NCBI GenBank assembly: GCA_902787595.1
Contig: CADAHD010000020.1
Span: 1-23,875, forward strand
Direction of reading: 5' to 3'
Length of the DNA: 23,875 nucleotides
DNA from: an uncultured Lachnospiraceae bacterium
GTDB lineage: Bacteria > Bacillota_A > Clostridia > Lachnospirales > Lachnospiraceae
Positions within the stretch are counted from its first letter, which is position 1. Each line of letters starts with the position of its first letter. The position numbers and the translations under genes are program-made. Below are positions 1 to 7,065 of this stretch, piece after piece. The notes under the pieces were generated by a model. That model saw nothing but the letters and a program-made list of their open reading frames with translations. It did not search any database and was not told the DNA's origin.

Positions 1-54
1 CTGGTGATCTATACACGGCAGTATGTGCCGGACGCGCGAAAAGGAGTGATATGA
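1..54 (+). CDS. 3' end of an unidentified upstream gene (partial)
   Basis: Frame 1 is open from the window edge and stops with TGA at 52-54, leaving only 17 residues (ending RKGVI). The stop overlaps the start region of the next gene (ATGATGA), a typical translational-coupling arrangement, which supports this being the true end of a co-transcribed gene. The fragment is too short to assign a family or function. Confidence 0.5.
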   Translation: MVIYTRQYVPDARKGVI

Positions 55-230
55 TGAAAGGCAGTTGTGAGCAGTGCATGTATTATGAATATGATGAGGA
101 GTTTGACGAATACGGCTGCATCATGGAGCTGGATGAGGATGATGCATATCATGTCCTGAGCCGTGGCGCCAGTGAATGCCCTTATTTCAAAGCGGGCGAT
201 GAGTATCAGGTAGTCAAGCACCAGATGTGA
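54..230 (+). CDS. Small four-cysteine protein (DUF6472-like)
   Basis: This is a 58-residue acidic protein with Cys5-x2-Cys8 near the N-terminus, then Cys22 and Cys42 followed by Pro-Tyr-Phe. The spacing of four cysteines suggests a small metal-binding (zinc or Fe-S) fold, but that is inference. It resembles short uncharacterised Clostridia proteins that I recall as DUF6472; no function is known to me. Two ATGs are possible, at 51 and 54. The SD AAGGAG at 41-46 lies 7 nt before the second, so 54 is chosen. It overlaps the stop of the upstream gene and lies 34 bp before galE, so the three are probably co-transcribed. Confidence 0.75.
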   Translation: MKGSCEQCMYYEYDEEFDEYGCIMELDEDDAYHVLSRGASECPYFKAGDEYQVVKHQM

Positions 231-264
231 GTCATAAGAAGGGAACATATAAGGAGGAGAAAAA

Positions 265-1281
265 ATGTCAATACTGGTAACCGGAGGCAGCGGATTTATA
301 GGGAGCCACACAGTAGTGGAGCTCCAGAATGCAGGTTATGATGTGGTTGTAATAGATAACCTGGTCAATTCTACGGAGAAAGCTCTTAAGAGAGTGGAAG
401 AGATCACAGGAAAGCCCGTAAAGTTTTATAAACTGGACATCAGGGACAGGGAGGGCCTTGAAGAGCTCTTTAATAAAGAAAGCATCGAAGGCTGCATACA
501 TTTCGCAGGGCTCAAAGCTGTGGGCGAATCCTGTGAAAAGCCCTGGGAGTACTACGAAAACAACATCAGCGGCACCCTCATCCTGGTTGATGTGATGAGA
601 AAGCATGGGGTTAAGAATCTGATATTCTCATCTTCGTCGACCGTATACGGCGATCCGGACAGCGTGCCCGTAAACGAAGAGACGCCCAAAAAGTGGTGCA
701 CCAATCCTTACGGCTCGACCAAGTCGATGCAGGAGACCATCTTTACGGATATACAGAAGGCAGATCCCGAATGGAACATAGTGCTGCTGAGATATTTCAA
801 TCCCATTGGCGCGCATCCCTCAGGCAAGATAGGGGAGGATCCCAACGGCATTCCTTTAAACCTCCTGCCTTACATCACGCAGGTGGCAGTGGGCAAGCGT
901 CCCTACCTTAATGTCTATGGCGATGATTACCCCACGCCGGACGGCACGGGCGTACGCGATTACATCCATGTGGTTGATCTGGCTGTCGGTCATGTTAAGG
1001 CTCTGGACAGGATAAAAGCAAAATGCGGCCTGGCAGTATATAATCTGGGCACCGGCAAAGGATACAGCGTGCTGGAAATAGTTAAGAACTTTGAGGAAGC
1101 TTCGGGAGTGAAGATACCTTATAAGATCTGCCCCCGCCGCCCCGGCGATATCGCGGAGAATTATTCCGATCCTTCAAAGGCATTCAGGGAGATGGGCTGG
1201 AAGGCCGAGCGCGGTATCAGGGAAATGTGCGCGGACAGCTGGAACTGGCAGAAGAATAACCCTGACGGTTACGGCAAATAA
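265..1281 (+). CDS. galE: UDP-glucose 4-epimerase GalE
   Basis: The enzyme interconverts UDP-glucose and UDP-galactose using tightly bound NAD, in the cytosol. It serves galactose use (Leloir pathway) and supplies UDP-galactose for cell-surface glycans. The protein has 338 residues, the usual GalE length. It is an extended short-chain dehydrogenase fold with the Rossmann glycine motif TGGSGFIG at 6-13, the catalytic serine in STVYG at 125-129, and the Tyr149-x3-Lys153 pair in YGSTK. These positions match the E. coli enzyme closely. The start at 265 is preceded by the strong SD AAGGAGG. A rho-independent terminator follows 34 bp after the stop, so galE closes its operon. Confidence 0.97.
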   Translation: MSILVTGGSGFIGSHTVVELQNAGYDVVVIDNLVNSTEKALKRVEEITGKPVKFYKLDIRDREGLEELFNKESIEGCIHFAGLKAVGESCEKPWEYYENNISGTLILVDVMRKHGVKNLIFSSSSTVYGDPDSVPVNEETPKKWCTNPYGSTKSMQETIFTDIQKADPEWNIVLLRYFNPIGAHPSGKIGEDPNGIPLNLLPYITQVAVGKRPYLNVYGDDYPTPDGTGVRDYIHVVDLAVGHVKALDRIKAKCGLAVYNLGTGKGYSVLEIVKNFEEASGVKIPYKICPRRPGDIAENYSDPSKAFREMGWKAERGIREMCADSWNWQKNNPDGYGK

Positions 1282-1315
1282 AGGCTTAGACTGACACAAG
1301 ATATTGTATTTATGC

Positions 1316-1353
1316 GGGCTGCGGGAGTTTGAGATCTCGCAGCCCTTTATTTT
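1316..1353 (+). terminator. Rho-independent terminator after galE
   Basis: GGGCTGCG at 1316-1323 pairs with CGCAGCCC at 1338-1345. The stem can be extended about 3 bp, including a G-T wobble, and is followed by TTTATTTT. It ends the galE transcript. Confidence 0.85.
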
Positions 1354-1412
1354 AAGCCATTTTCAACAAGATGTGCTCCGGCGAAAAATAATACACAAAA
1401 TATAGAAAAAAA

Positions 1413-1443
1413 GACTACCATTTTCAGAAAAAAGGTGTATAAT
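1413..1443 (+). promoter_or_regulatory. Possible promoter for the gene at 1509
   Basis: A perfect -10 hexamer, TATAAT, lies at 1438-1443. No good -35 is present: the best candidate is GACTAC at 1413 with a 19-nt spacer. The region upstream is A/T-rich, which may help. It lies between the galE terminator and the next gene, where a promoter is needed. Downstream, 1469-1490 is an imperfect 22-nt inverted repeat (8 of 11 pairs) that could be an operator. Confidence 0.45.
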
Positions 1444-1508
1444 AGACAACGTGGGTCAGCTTACAGGTATGACACCAGATGTTGTGACATAGTCGGGATC
1501 GTCTCCCG

Positions 1509-2117
1509 ATGGCCGCATTGATAGGGGAGTACAGTTTTGTGAGGAACAGGGGATATCGTTTCATTATCCGCGATCTTGGTTTCGGGCAGGGCTATATGGC
1601 TCTTTGCATCAATTCCACATGGATAAATGAGCTTTTAAAGGAAGCCGGGGTGGATCCGGGAGATTTCCGCAGACTATCCTGGGAAGATCTTTGGGAGATA
1701 CAGAGCAGTGACCGGGCGCGTTCCATTATGGAGGAATTAAGACCCGGTAATTTCTGGCAGATGTGCGATGCAGTGACCATGCTGCATGCAAAATACGGGG
1801 TGCGTGGACGCGTATACCGCGAGCGCTGGTTCAAGCGTTACCCGCTGCTGGTGATAGAGGATGTATATGAGCTGCTTCTGGAGGAAGGCTTCTCTGATAA
1901 AGAGGCGCTGGAGATAACGGAGTTTTTTGAGGATCAGAACGGCAGCAGCGACAGGCGCGAACTGAGGGATTTCCTGGAGCTGTATGATGTGCCGGAGGCG
2001 TTGAGTGAAGCGTTGCTGTGCTGCAGAAGGCTTCCGCGCAGGGAACAGATGATCCGTGAAGTGCTCAAGCACATCTCAAGGGCCAATGCACTGGTAAGTG
2101 AGAGACTGGAAGATTAA
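1509..2117 (+). CDS. Hypothetical protein, distant similarity to PolC C-terminal region
   Basis: This is a 202-residue soluble protein rich in charged residues, with no signal peptide or membrane segment. I do not recognise it as a named family. Its layout recalls part of PolC-type DNA polymerase III: an RPGNF stretch like the RPxTF stretch of PolC, then an acidic helix pair (EDVYELLLEEGFSDKEALEI) like the PolC D-D-I-M-x-Y-L...AFKIME helices, then a YDVPE stretch like HDVPEWY. No catalytic aspartates can be recognised, so polymerase activity is not expected. The start is uncertain. ATG 1509 has no good SD and abuts a CGGGA/TCCCG hairpin at 1494-1508. GTG 1539 has GGGGAG at 1524-1529, 9 nt upstream, and would give 192 residues. 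The gene is a single-gene unit between two terminators. Confidence 0.7.
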   Translation: MAALIGEYSFVRNRGYRFIIRDLGFGQGYMALCINSTWINELLKEAGVDPGDFRRLSWEDLWEIQSSDRARSIMEELRPGNFWQMCDAVTMLHAKYGVRGRVYRERWFKRYPLLVIEDVYELLLEEGFSDKEALEITEFFEDQNGSSDRRELRDFLELYDVPEALSEALLCCRRLPRREQMIREVLKHISRANALVSERLED

Positions 2118-2130
2118 GAAGGTAAAGTAA

Positions 2131-2156
2131 AAGACACCACGGAGGGTGTCTTTTTT
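2131..2156. terminator. Bidirectional rho-independent terminator
   Basis: AAGACACC at 2131-2138 pairs with GGTGTCTT at 2145-2152 around a 6-nt loop, with a T-run at 2151-2156 on the + strand. On the - strand the stem is followed by TTTTACTTTA. It therefore can end both the gene at 1509 (+) and degV (-), which converge on it. Confidence 0.85.
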
Positions 2157-2188
2157 GATGCGCTTATATATGGGACTTGCCGGCCGGG

Positions 2189-3142
2189 TCAAGCCAGCCT
2201 TGCTCCGCCTTCCTTGCCGGATGCGCTCTCCATGCGGTTATCGCCCATGAAGAAAATGGCGATAGTGCCCGGGCCTACATGAGATCCCGTGCAAAGGTCA
2301 TAATAGCGGACGATCACATCCTGCACATCCAGTTCTTTCTTAAAACGGGTTGCGATATATTCGGCTTCCATGGGGGCGTCGCAGTGGGCTATGCCTATTA
2401 TCTGCCGGGACGGATCACTGATGCGGGATTTGGTCATGTCTACCAGATAATCCAGCGCCCTTCGGCGGCTGCGCACTTTATCGTGGATAACGATCTTTCC
2501 TTCATCATTGGCCTTTAAGATGGGCTTGATGGAGAGCAGATTGCCGATAAAAGCTTCGGCAGAGGAAATGCGTCCGCCTTTCTTAAGATATTTAAGATCC
2601 CCTACGGTAAATATATGGTTCATTTTAAGCTTTTTACGCTCGTAATATGCGGCAGCTTCGTCCAGAGTGGCTCCGGCAGCGCGGAGTCTTGAAAGCTTAA
2701 GTACCAGAATACCCTCACCCAGGGAGGCGGAGAGAGAATCGATGCAGATGATGCGTCGATCCGGGTATTCTTCCATAAGATCCTCTGCAGCCAGGCGGGC
2801 TGCCTGAACGGTTCCTGTGAGACCGCCGGACATGCATACAAAAAGAATGTCGCGGCCTGCCTTTAATACGGGCTCGAAGAATTCCGTAAAGCGGGCCATG
2901 TTGATGAGAGTGGTCTGTACATCCACACCTTCACGCATGGCATCGTAGAATCTGTGTCCTGCCTCGGCCTCGTCCCTTTCGGGATCGAAGCAGGGAAACT
3001 CTTTGCCGCCTACATTGCTTATATAGCTTATCATTTTTATGCGGTACTTATCCAGCAGATCCTGGGTCAGATTGCTGGAGGAGTCGGTCATTATCTCATA
3101 AGATGTATCTGTTACGCCGAATTTAAGCATTTTTCTTTCCAT
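2189..3142 (-). CDS. DegV family fatty-acid-binding protein
   Basis: DegV (FakB-like) proteins bind a fatty acid in the cytosol. In Firmicutes they present it to the FakA kinase to make acyl-phosphate for phospholipid synthesis. The chain is 317 residues from ATG 3142. It carries the N-terminal TDSSSNL motif (19-25), the central KYLKKGGRIS motif and a C-terminal SHVGPGTIAIFF stretch, all typical of DegV. ATG 3142 is chosen because AGGTGA lies 5 nt upstream; a GTG at 3151 would add MIK and overlap that SD. No fakA is in view, so the partner is unknown here. The promoter at 3181-3209 holds a perfect palindrome, suggesting repressor control. The terminator at 2131-2156 closes the gene. Confidence 0.92.
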   Translation of the reverse strand: MERKMLKFGVTDTSYEIMTDSSSNLTQDLLDKYRIKMISYISNVGGKEFPCFDPERDEAEAGHRFYDAMREGVDVQTTLINMARFTEFFEPVLKAGRDILFVCMSGGLTGTVQAARLAAEDLMEEYPDRRIICIDSLSASLGEGILVLKLSRLRAAGATLDEAAAYYERKKLKMNHIFTVGDLKYLKKGGRISSAEAFIGNLLSIKPILKANDEGKIVIHDKVRSRRRALDYLVDMTKSRISDPSRQIIGIAHCDAPMEAEYIATRFKKELDVQDVIVRYYDLCTGSHVGPGTIAIFFMGDNRMESASGKEGGARLA

Positions 3143-3180
3143 TTTTATCACCTGAAAAATAAGTAATATTTATGATGACA

Positions 3181-3209
3181 ATGTAACATAGTATTCAATA
3201 CTATGTCAA
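3181..3209 (-). promoter_or_regulatory. degV promoter overlapped by a perfect palindrome
   Basis: On the - strand the -35 TTGACA is at 3209-3204, followed by 17 nt and a poor -10 TTACAT at 3186-3181. A perfect inverted repeat, ACATAGTATT-C-AATACTATGT (3186-3206), fills the spacer and covers part of both hexamers. A dimeric repressor bound there would block RNA polymerase. The identity of the regulator cannot be read from the sequence. Confidence 0.6.
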
Positions 3210-3294
3210 GGGGATATTGATACTTTATAAAGGCTGCATATGCGTTCATACGGACCAAAAATATCAGAATGGGGGGCGGGGCGTCGGCCTTATC

Positions 3295-3323
3295 TTGAAG
3301 TGCATCGTGTTTAGTGTTATCAT
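3295..3323 (+). promoter_or_regulatory. Promoter of the nucleotidyltransferase gene
   Basis: TTGAAG at 3295-3300, 17 nt, then TATCAT at 3318-3323. This is a good sigma-A-type pair about 34 nt before the start codon at 3357, which has GGAGG at 3344-3348. Confidence 0.6.
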
Positions 3324-3356
3324 AAGAGAAAATCTACATACACGGAGGGTGACATT

Positions 3357-4286
3357 ATGGCAAATAAACCTACTTTGGTACTGCTGGCGGCAGGCATGGG
3401 GAGCCGCTACGGCGGATTAAAGCAGATAGACCCCATAGATGAGGCAGGACACAAGATCATAGATTTTTCCATTTATGATGCGCTGCGGGCAGGATTCGGC
3501 AAGGTAGTGTTCATTATCAAAAAATCGATAGAGCAGGATTTCCGCGAGTGCATAGGCGATGCGGTTTCAAAGCATACAGAAGTTGAGTATGTGTTCCAGG
3601 AGCAGGACAAGATACCTTCATGGGTTAAGATCCCTGAAGGCCGTGTTAAGCCCTGGGGTACGGCTCATGCTATCCTTTGCTGCAAGGATGTGGTTAAGGA
3701 ACCCTTTGCAGTCATCAATTCGGATGATTATTATGGCGTGAGCGCATATAAGACTCTGGTGGATTTCCTTAAGAATCCCGTGGCTTCCGAACCCGGACTT
3801 CTGCCTTTCTGCATGGTGGGCTATCAGCTCAAGAATACTCTTACAGAACACGGCAGTGTGGCAAGAGGGTGCTGCCGCATGGATGATAAGCAGTATCTTA
3901 CACATATCGAAGAACTTACAAAGATAGAAAAGACTGCAAACGGAGCGCGTTATACGCAGGATGACGGAGCCAGCTGGACAGATATCGATATCAATACGCT
4001 GGTATCCATGAATATGTGGGGCCTGCAGCCGGAAGTATTTACCGAACTGGAAGCGTCAATGGACCGTTTCTTTAAGGAAGAGATGGATAAGAATCCTCTT
4101 AAGAGCGAGTGCTTTATCCCTATCGAGGTAGGCCGCATGGTGAATGAGAAAAAGGCCTCCGTTAAGGTCCTGTCTTCCGAAGATAAGTGGTTTGGTGTCA
4201 CTTATAAAGAAGACAAGCCTTTCGTGATGGAGTCCATACAGAAGTTAAAGGAGCAGGGTGTATATCCTGAAAAGCTCTGGGTTTAA
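3357..4286 (+). CDS. Sugar-phosphate nucleotidyltransferase family protein
   Basis: This is a cytosolic nucleotidyltransferase expected to join an NTP and a sugar 1-phosphate, giving an NDP-sugar and pyrophosphate. The 309-residue chain has a clear N-terminal nucleotide-binding loop, LAAGMGSRYGGLKQ (10-23), a GTAHA segment (101-105) and a metal/substrate NSDDYYG motif (121-127). It differs from GalU and RmlA in the YGGLKQ loop and in its length. It belongs to a subfamily of unassigned specificity common in gut Clostridia and Bacteroidetes. Those proteins can sit next to a sugar kinase, but none is visible here. The SD is strong (GGAGG). The stop overlaps the end of queT on the other strand by 4 bp. 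The substrate could be a hexose- or N-acetylhexosamine-1-phosphate; I cannot tell which. Confidence 0.85.
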   Translation: MANKPTLVLLAAGMGSRYGGLKQIDPIDEAGHKIIDFSIYDALRAGFGKVVFIIKKSIEQDFRECIGDAVSKHTEVEYVFQEQDKIPSWVKIPEGRVKPWGTAHAILCCKDVVKEPFAVINSDDYYGVSAYKTLVDFLKNPVASEPGLLPFCMVGYQLKNTLTEHGSVARGCCRMDDKQYLTHIEELTKIEKTANGARYTQDDGASWTDIDINTLVSMNMWGLQPEVFTELEASMDRFFKEEMDKNPLKSECFIPIEVGRMVNEKKASVKVLSSEDKWFGVTYKEDKPFVMESIQKLKEQGVYPEKLWV

Positions 4287-4792
4287 GCAAATAATTTCTT
4301 TGCGTGGGGGCGGAGCGCTAAGTAGAGCATCAGTCCAAGAATGCCTGCGGAGATGACTTCGCCGATACCCACGGTGAGCATGAAGAAGGGAATTGTGCCT
4401 TCCATCTGATATACAAGGTACAGGACCCAGGGAACTATAAGCGTATTTGAGATAATGGGCGGCAGAGGTGCCGTCCATATTTTTATGTCTTTGTTTTTGA
4501 CATAGCGGCCGATGAGATAGGTGCCCACGGCGCCCAGCAGGGTGGCCAGACTGCCGAATACCACGTCCCACATGGCGCAGCCGGTCAGGATATTAGCCAG
4601 CACGCAGCCGATGGTGAGACCGGGAACTGCAGCATTTGTAAAAAGCGGAAGAATGGTAAGAGCTTCCGACAGACGTACCTGGATAACGCCGCTGGCCAGA
4701 CCGGCCAGGTTTGCTATCTCGGTAAGCACGACATAGAGGGCGGCAATGATAGCGCCCTCAACAAGATACTTGATCTGTTTTTTTTCTTTCAT
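4283..4792 (-). CDS. queT: QueT family queuosine-precursor transporter (ECF S component)
   Basis: This is a membrane substrate-binding (S) subunit of an energy-coupling-factor transporter, predicted to take up preQ1 or a related queuosine precursor. The 169-residue chain is mostly hydrophobic with five to six transmembrane segments. It has the conserved early pattern EGAIIAALYVVLT followed by VRLSEALTILPLF, typical of QueT. The shared ECF energising module (two ATPases and EcfT) is not in the window and is usually encoded elsewhere. It is the last gene of the minus-strand operon after prs. Its SD AAGGAG (4804-4799) lies 6 nt before the ATG and forms the tail of a preQ1-I-like riboswitch, which strongly supports the substrate. 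Confidence 0.9.
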   Translation of the reverse strand: MKEKKQIKYLVEGAIIAALYVVLTEIANLAGLASGVIQVRLSEALTILPLFTNAAVPGLTIGCVLANILTGCAMWDVVFGSLATLLGAVGTYLIGRYVKNKDIKIWTAPLPPIISNTLIVPWVLYLVYQMEGTIPFFMLTVGIGEVISAGILGLMLYLALRPHAKKLFA

Positions 4793-4798
4793 TTTATT

Positions 4799-4842
4799 CT
4801 CCTTAGTTTTGTTTAATGTGAGGATGGTTTCGAACTCACAGG
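4799..4842 (-). promoter_or_regulatory. preQ1-I (type I) riboswitch-like element controlling queT
   Basis: Read on the - strand, P1 is TGTGAG (4840-4835) pairing with CTCACA further on. Its loop contains TTCGAAACCATC. It is followed by the A-rich tail TTAAACAAAACTAAGGAG, which can pair back into the loop as an H-type pseudoknot. This matches the known preQ1-I plan (small P1, C-rich loop, A-rich tail ending in AACTAAGG or similar). The SD AAGGAG is part of the tail, so control would be at translation initiation: preQ1 bound, SD hidden, queT off. It starts only about 11 nt after the prs stop codon. Confidence 0.85.
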
Positions 4843-4852
4843 GAATTTGTTA

Positions 4853-6049
4853 TCAGGCTTCCCCGGCCTGCTCCTTTTTATATTTGGTAAGCAGATTCTG
4901 TATTCTCTCACTGGGATCGAGCAGATCGCTTATCGAGGTATCATGATTGAGTGTATCGATGATATATGCTATATACTTGCTCAGGTCGCAGCTGATGTAC
5001 CAGTCGCGCTTTAACAGCTCGGGAGACTGATAGATCAGGTTGGTGGTGAGCAGACGGTCGATGAGTCCGTCGGCATAAGCCTTATCAAAAGCTTCCAGAC
5101 CGCCGGAGAAAAGGCCGAAGGTAGCGAAGCAGAAGATACGGGCTGCCTTTCTCTTTTTGAGCTCGCGTGCAACTTCCAGCATGCTCTCGCCGGATGCTAT
5201 CATATCATCGATGATTATCATATCCTTGCCTTCAACATCCTGGCCAAGGAATTCGTGAGCTACGATGGGGTTGCGGCCGTTTACTACCTTTGAGTAATCG
5301 CGGCGCTTGTAGAACATGCCCACATCCAGACCCATAACGTTTGCCATGTAAATGGCGCGGCTCATGGCGCCCTCATCGGGGCTGATGACCATCATGTGCT
5401 GCGCATCTATCTGCAGGTCTTTGATATTGCGGCAGAGAGCCTTTGCAAACTGATAAGCAGGCTGGACTGTCTCAAAGCCGCTTAAAGGTATCGCGTTCTG
5501 TACGCGGGGGTCATGAGCGTCAAAGGTGATGATGTTCTCAACGCCCATGCTCACCAGCTCCTGAAGAGCGATGGCGCAGTCAAGTGATTCACGCGCGCTG
5601 CGCTTGTGCTGGCGGCTTTCGTAAAGGAAGGGCATGATAACGGTGATTCGTCTTGCCTTTCCGCCCAGAGCTGCGATAACACGCTTTAAGTCCTGATAGT
5701 GGTCGTCGGGAGACATGCTCGCCGTGCGGCCGAAGTGTGAATAGGTCATGCTGTAGTTGCAGACATCCACCATTATATAGAGGTCATGGCCGCGGACGGA
5801 TTCCAGCATTATAGCCTTTGCTTCGCCGGATCCGAAACGGGGAACTTCTGCCTTTAAAATGTAACTGTCACGTTTGTATCCGGTAAATGCTAATGTATCC
5901 GCGTGCTCGTTCTCACGCTCCGTACGCCATTTTACAAGATAGTAGTCCACCTTTTCTCCCAGTTCGCGGCAGCTTTCCAGGGGAATGATACCCAGCGTGC
6001 CGACAGGGATGGTATCAAGGTTGCGTACTTCGTCTTTAAGCACTGCCAT
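4853..6049 (-). CDS. prs: Ribose-phosphate pyrophosphokinase (PRPP synthetase), long clostridial form
   Basis: The enzyme transfers pyrophosphate from ATP to ribose 5-phosphate to make PRPP for purine, pyrimidine, histidine and NAD synthesis. The 398-residue chain is longer than the classical form of about 315 residues, as in many Lachnospiraceae. The extra sequence is at the N-terminus and as internal insertions. Key motifs are the flexible-loop region PFLYESRQHKR (140-150), the metal-site FDAHD (176-180) and the PRPP-binding loop DDMIASGES (281-289). The ATG is preceded by AGAGGA, 8 nt upstream. It starts 19 nt after the helicase-loader gene and precedes queT, so it is the third gene of the operon. 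The C-terminal tail after about residue 370 looks helical. Confidence 0.95.
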   Translation of the reverse strand: MAVLKDEVRNLDTIPVGTLGIIPLESCRELGEKVDYYLVKWRTERENEHADTLAFTGYKRDSYILKAEVPRFGSGEAKAIMLESVRGHDLYIMVDVCNYSMTYSHFGRTASMSPDDHYQDLKRVIAALGGKARRITVIMPFLYESRQHKRSARESLDCAIALQELVSMGVENIITFDAHDPRVQNAIPLSGFETVQPAYQFAKALCRNIKDLQIDAQHMMVISPDEGAMSRAIYMANVMGLDVGMFYKRRDYSKVVNGRNPIVAHEFLGQDVEGKDMIIIDDMIASGESMLEVARELKKRKAARIFCFATFGLFSGGLEAFDKAYADGLIDRLLTTNLIYQSPELLKRDWYISCDLSKYIAYIIDTLNHDTSISDLLDPSERIQNLLTKYKKEQAGEA

Positions 6050-6068
6050 ATTGATGATCCTCTCTTTC

Positions 6069-7061
6069 TTAATTTGGCTTTTTGTATTCGCTTTCCAGCT
6101 TCTTTTGTATTCTTATATCCCGGCCTGTCAGATGGCAGAAGAGCCCGTTGTCTGTCAGACGGGAGAATATACGATCCGAATATGCGCGCCTTATCTCTTC
6201 AAGGTTAAGATTCGTAGAGATGACCAGACTTTTGCGCCTGAGCGCGCGTTCGTTTAAAACGGTAAAGAGCTGGGTCCGTGTAAATTCATTGACCATTTCG
6301 GTACCCAGATCGTCAATTATCAAAAGGTCGCAGCCGTATATGCGCTCATACAGGCTGTTCAGCTCATCCTTTTCCTTATCGTAAAAATGCGAGGATATAC
6401 TCTGGAAAAGCTGCTGCGCACTAAAATATATTATAGAACGGCCTCTGTCAAGCAATTCTTTTGCAATACAGCAGGAAAGGAAGGATTTTCCCGTGCCTAC
6501 CGTGCCGTAGAACAGCAGATTTTTATGATCGGAGTCAAAATTTTTGATGAACTCCTCGCAGGTTTTTACCGCGTCGGAGAAATTCTTCAGATCCTGATCT
6601 TTATAATATTCATAGGAAAGAAGAGAGAAGTTGTTCTGCATGAGCAGGGTTTTGATACGGGAACCGTCATATAAGGGTTCCAGTTCCAGCTGCTTGAAGC
6701 AGGAACATTTTTCGCCGTCCGCAAAACCGGTATCCCTGCATCTGGGGCAGGTATATATCGCATCCAGATAATCGCGTGAATAGCCGTTCTCTTCAAGAAG
6801 CTTTCTTTTAGCCATGCGTATATCCAGAAGGCGGGCGTGGAGTTTGTCGGTCTCGGCCTTGCGCGCCTGCGGATCCTGCAGGTTTATGAGAGTGCGGCTG
6901 CACTCCATGGATATATCTGCCGTTTCGTTTTCAAGTGCTTTATAAGCAGGGATGCGGGAATAAACTTCCTGTCTGCGCTCCATGAGCAGCATTTCATTCC
7001 TCATCCTGCGGTCATCGTATATGCGCTTTATCTTGTCATATTCTAAATTGGTAAGTCCCAT
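6069..7061 (-). CDS. DnaC/DnaI-like helicase loader (AAA+ ATPase)
   Basis: The protein is expected to load the replicative DnaB-type helicase during initiation or restart, with DnaD-type partners. The 330-residue chain has a helical N-terminal region (1-100) and a zinc-binding cluster (CPRC 105-108, CSC 119-121). An AAA+ core follows, with Walker A GTVGTGKS (186-193), Walker B LLIIDDLG (246-253) and a sensor segment STN. This architecture matches B. subtilis DnaI. ATG 7061 (MGLTNLEY) is chosen as family-like. An alternative TTG at 7085 would overlap the upstream gene and has no better SD; the SD is weak for both. It starts 4 nt after the DnaD-like gene's stop, indicating coupling. Confidence 0.92.
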   Translation of the reverse strand: MGLTNLEYDKIKRIYDDRRMRNEMLLMERRQEVYSRIPAYKALENETADISMECSRTLINLQDPQARKAETDKLHARLLDIRMAKRKLLEENGYSRDYLDAIYTCPRCRDTGFADGEKCSCFKQLELEPLYDGSRIKTLLMQNNFSLLSYEYYKDQDLKNFSDAVKTCEEFIKNFDSDHKNLLFYGTVGTGKSFLSCCIAKELLDRGRSIIYFSAQQLFQSISSHFYDKEKDELNSLYERIYGCDLLIIDDLGTEMVNEFTRTQLFTVLNERALRRKSLVISTNLNLEEIRRAYSDRIFSRLTDNGLFCHLTGRDIRIQKKLESEYKKPN

Positions 7062-7065
7062 GCAC

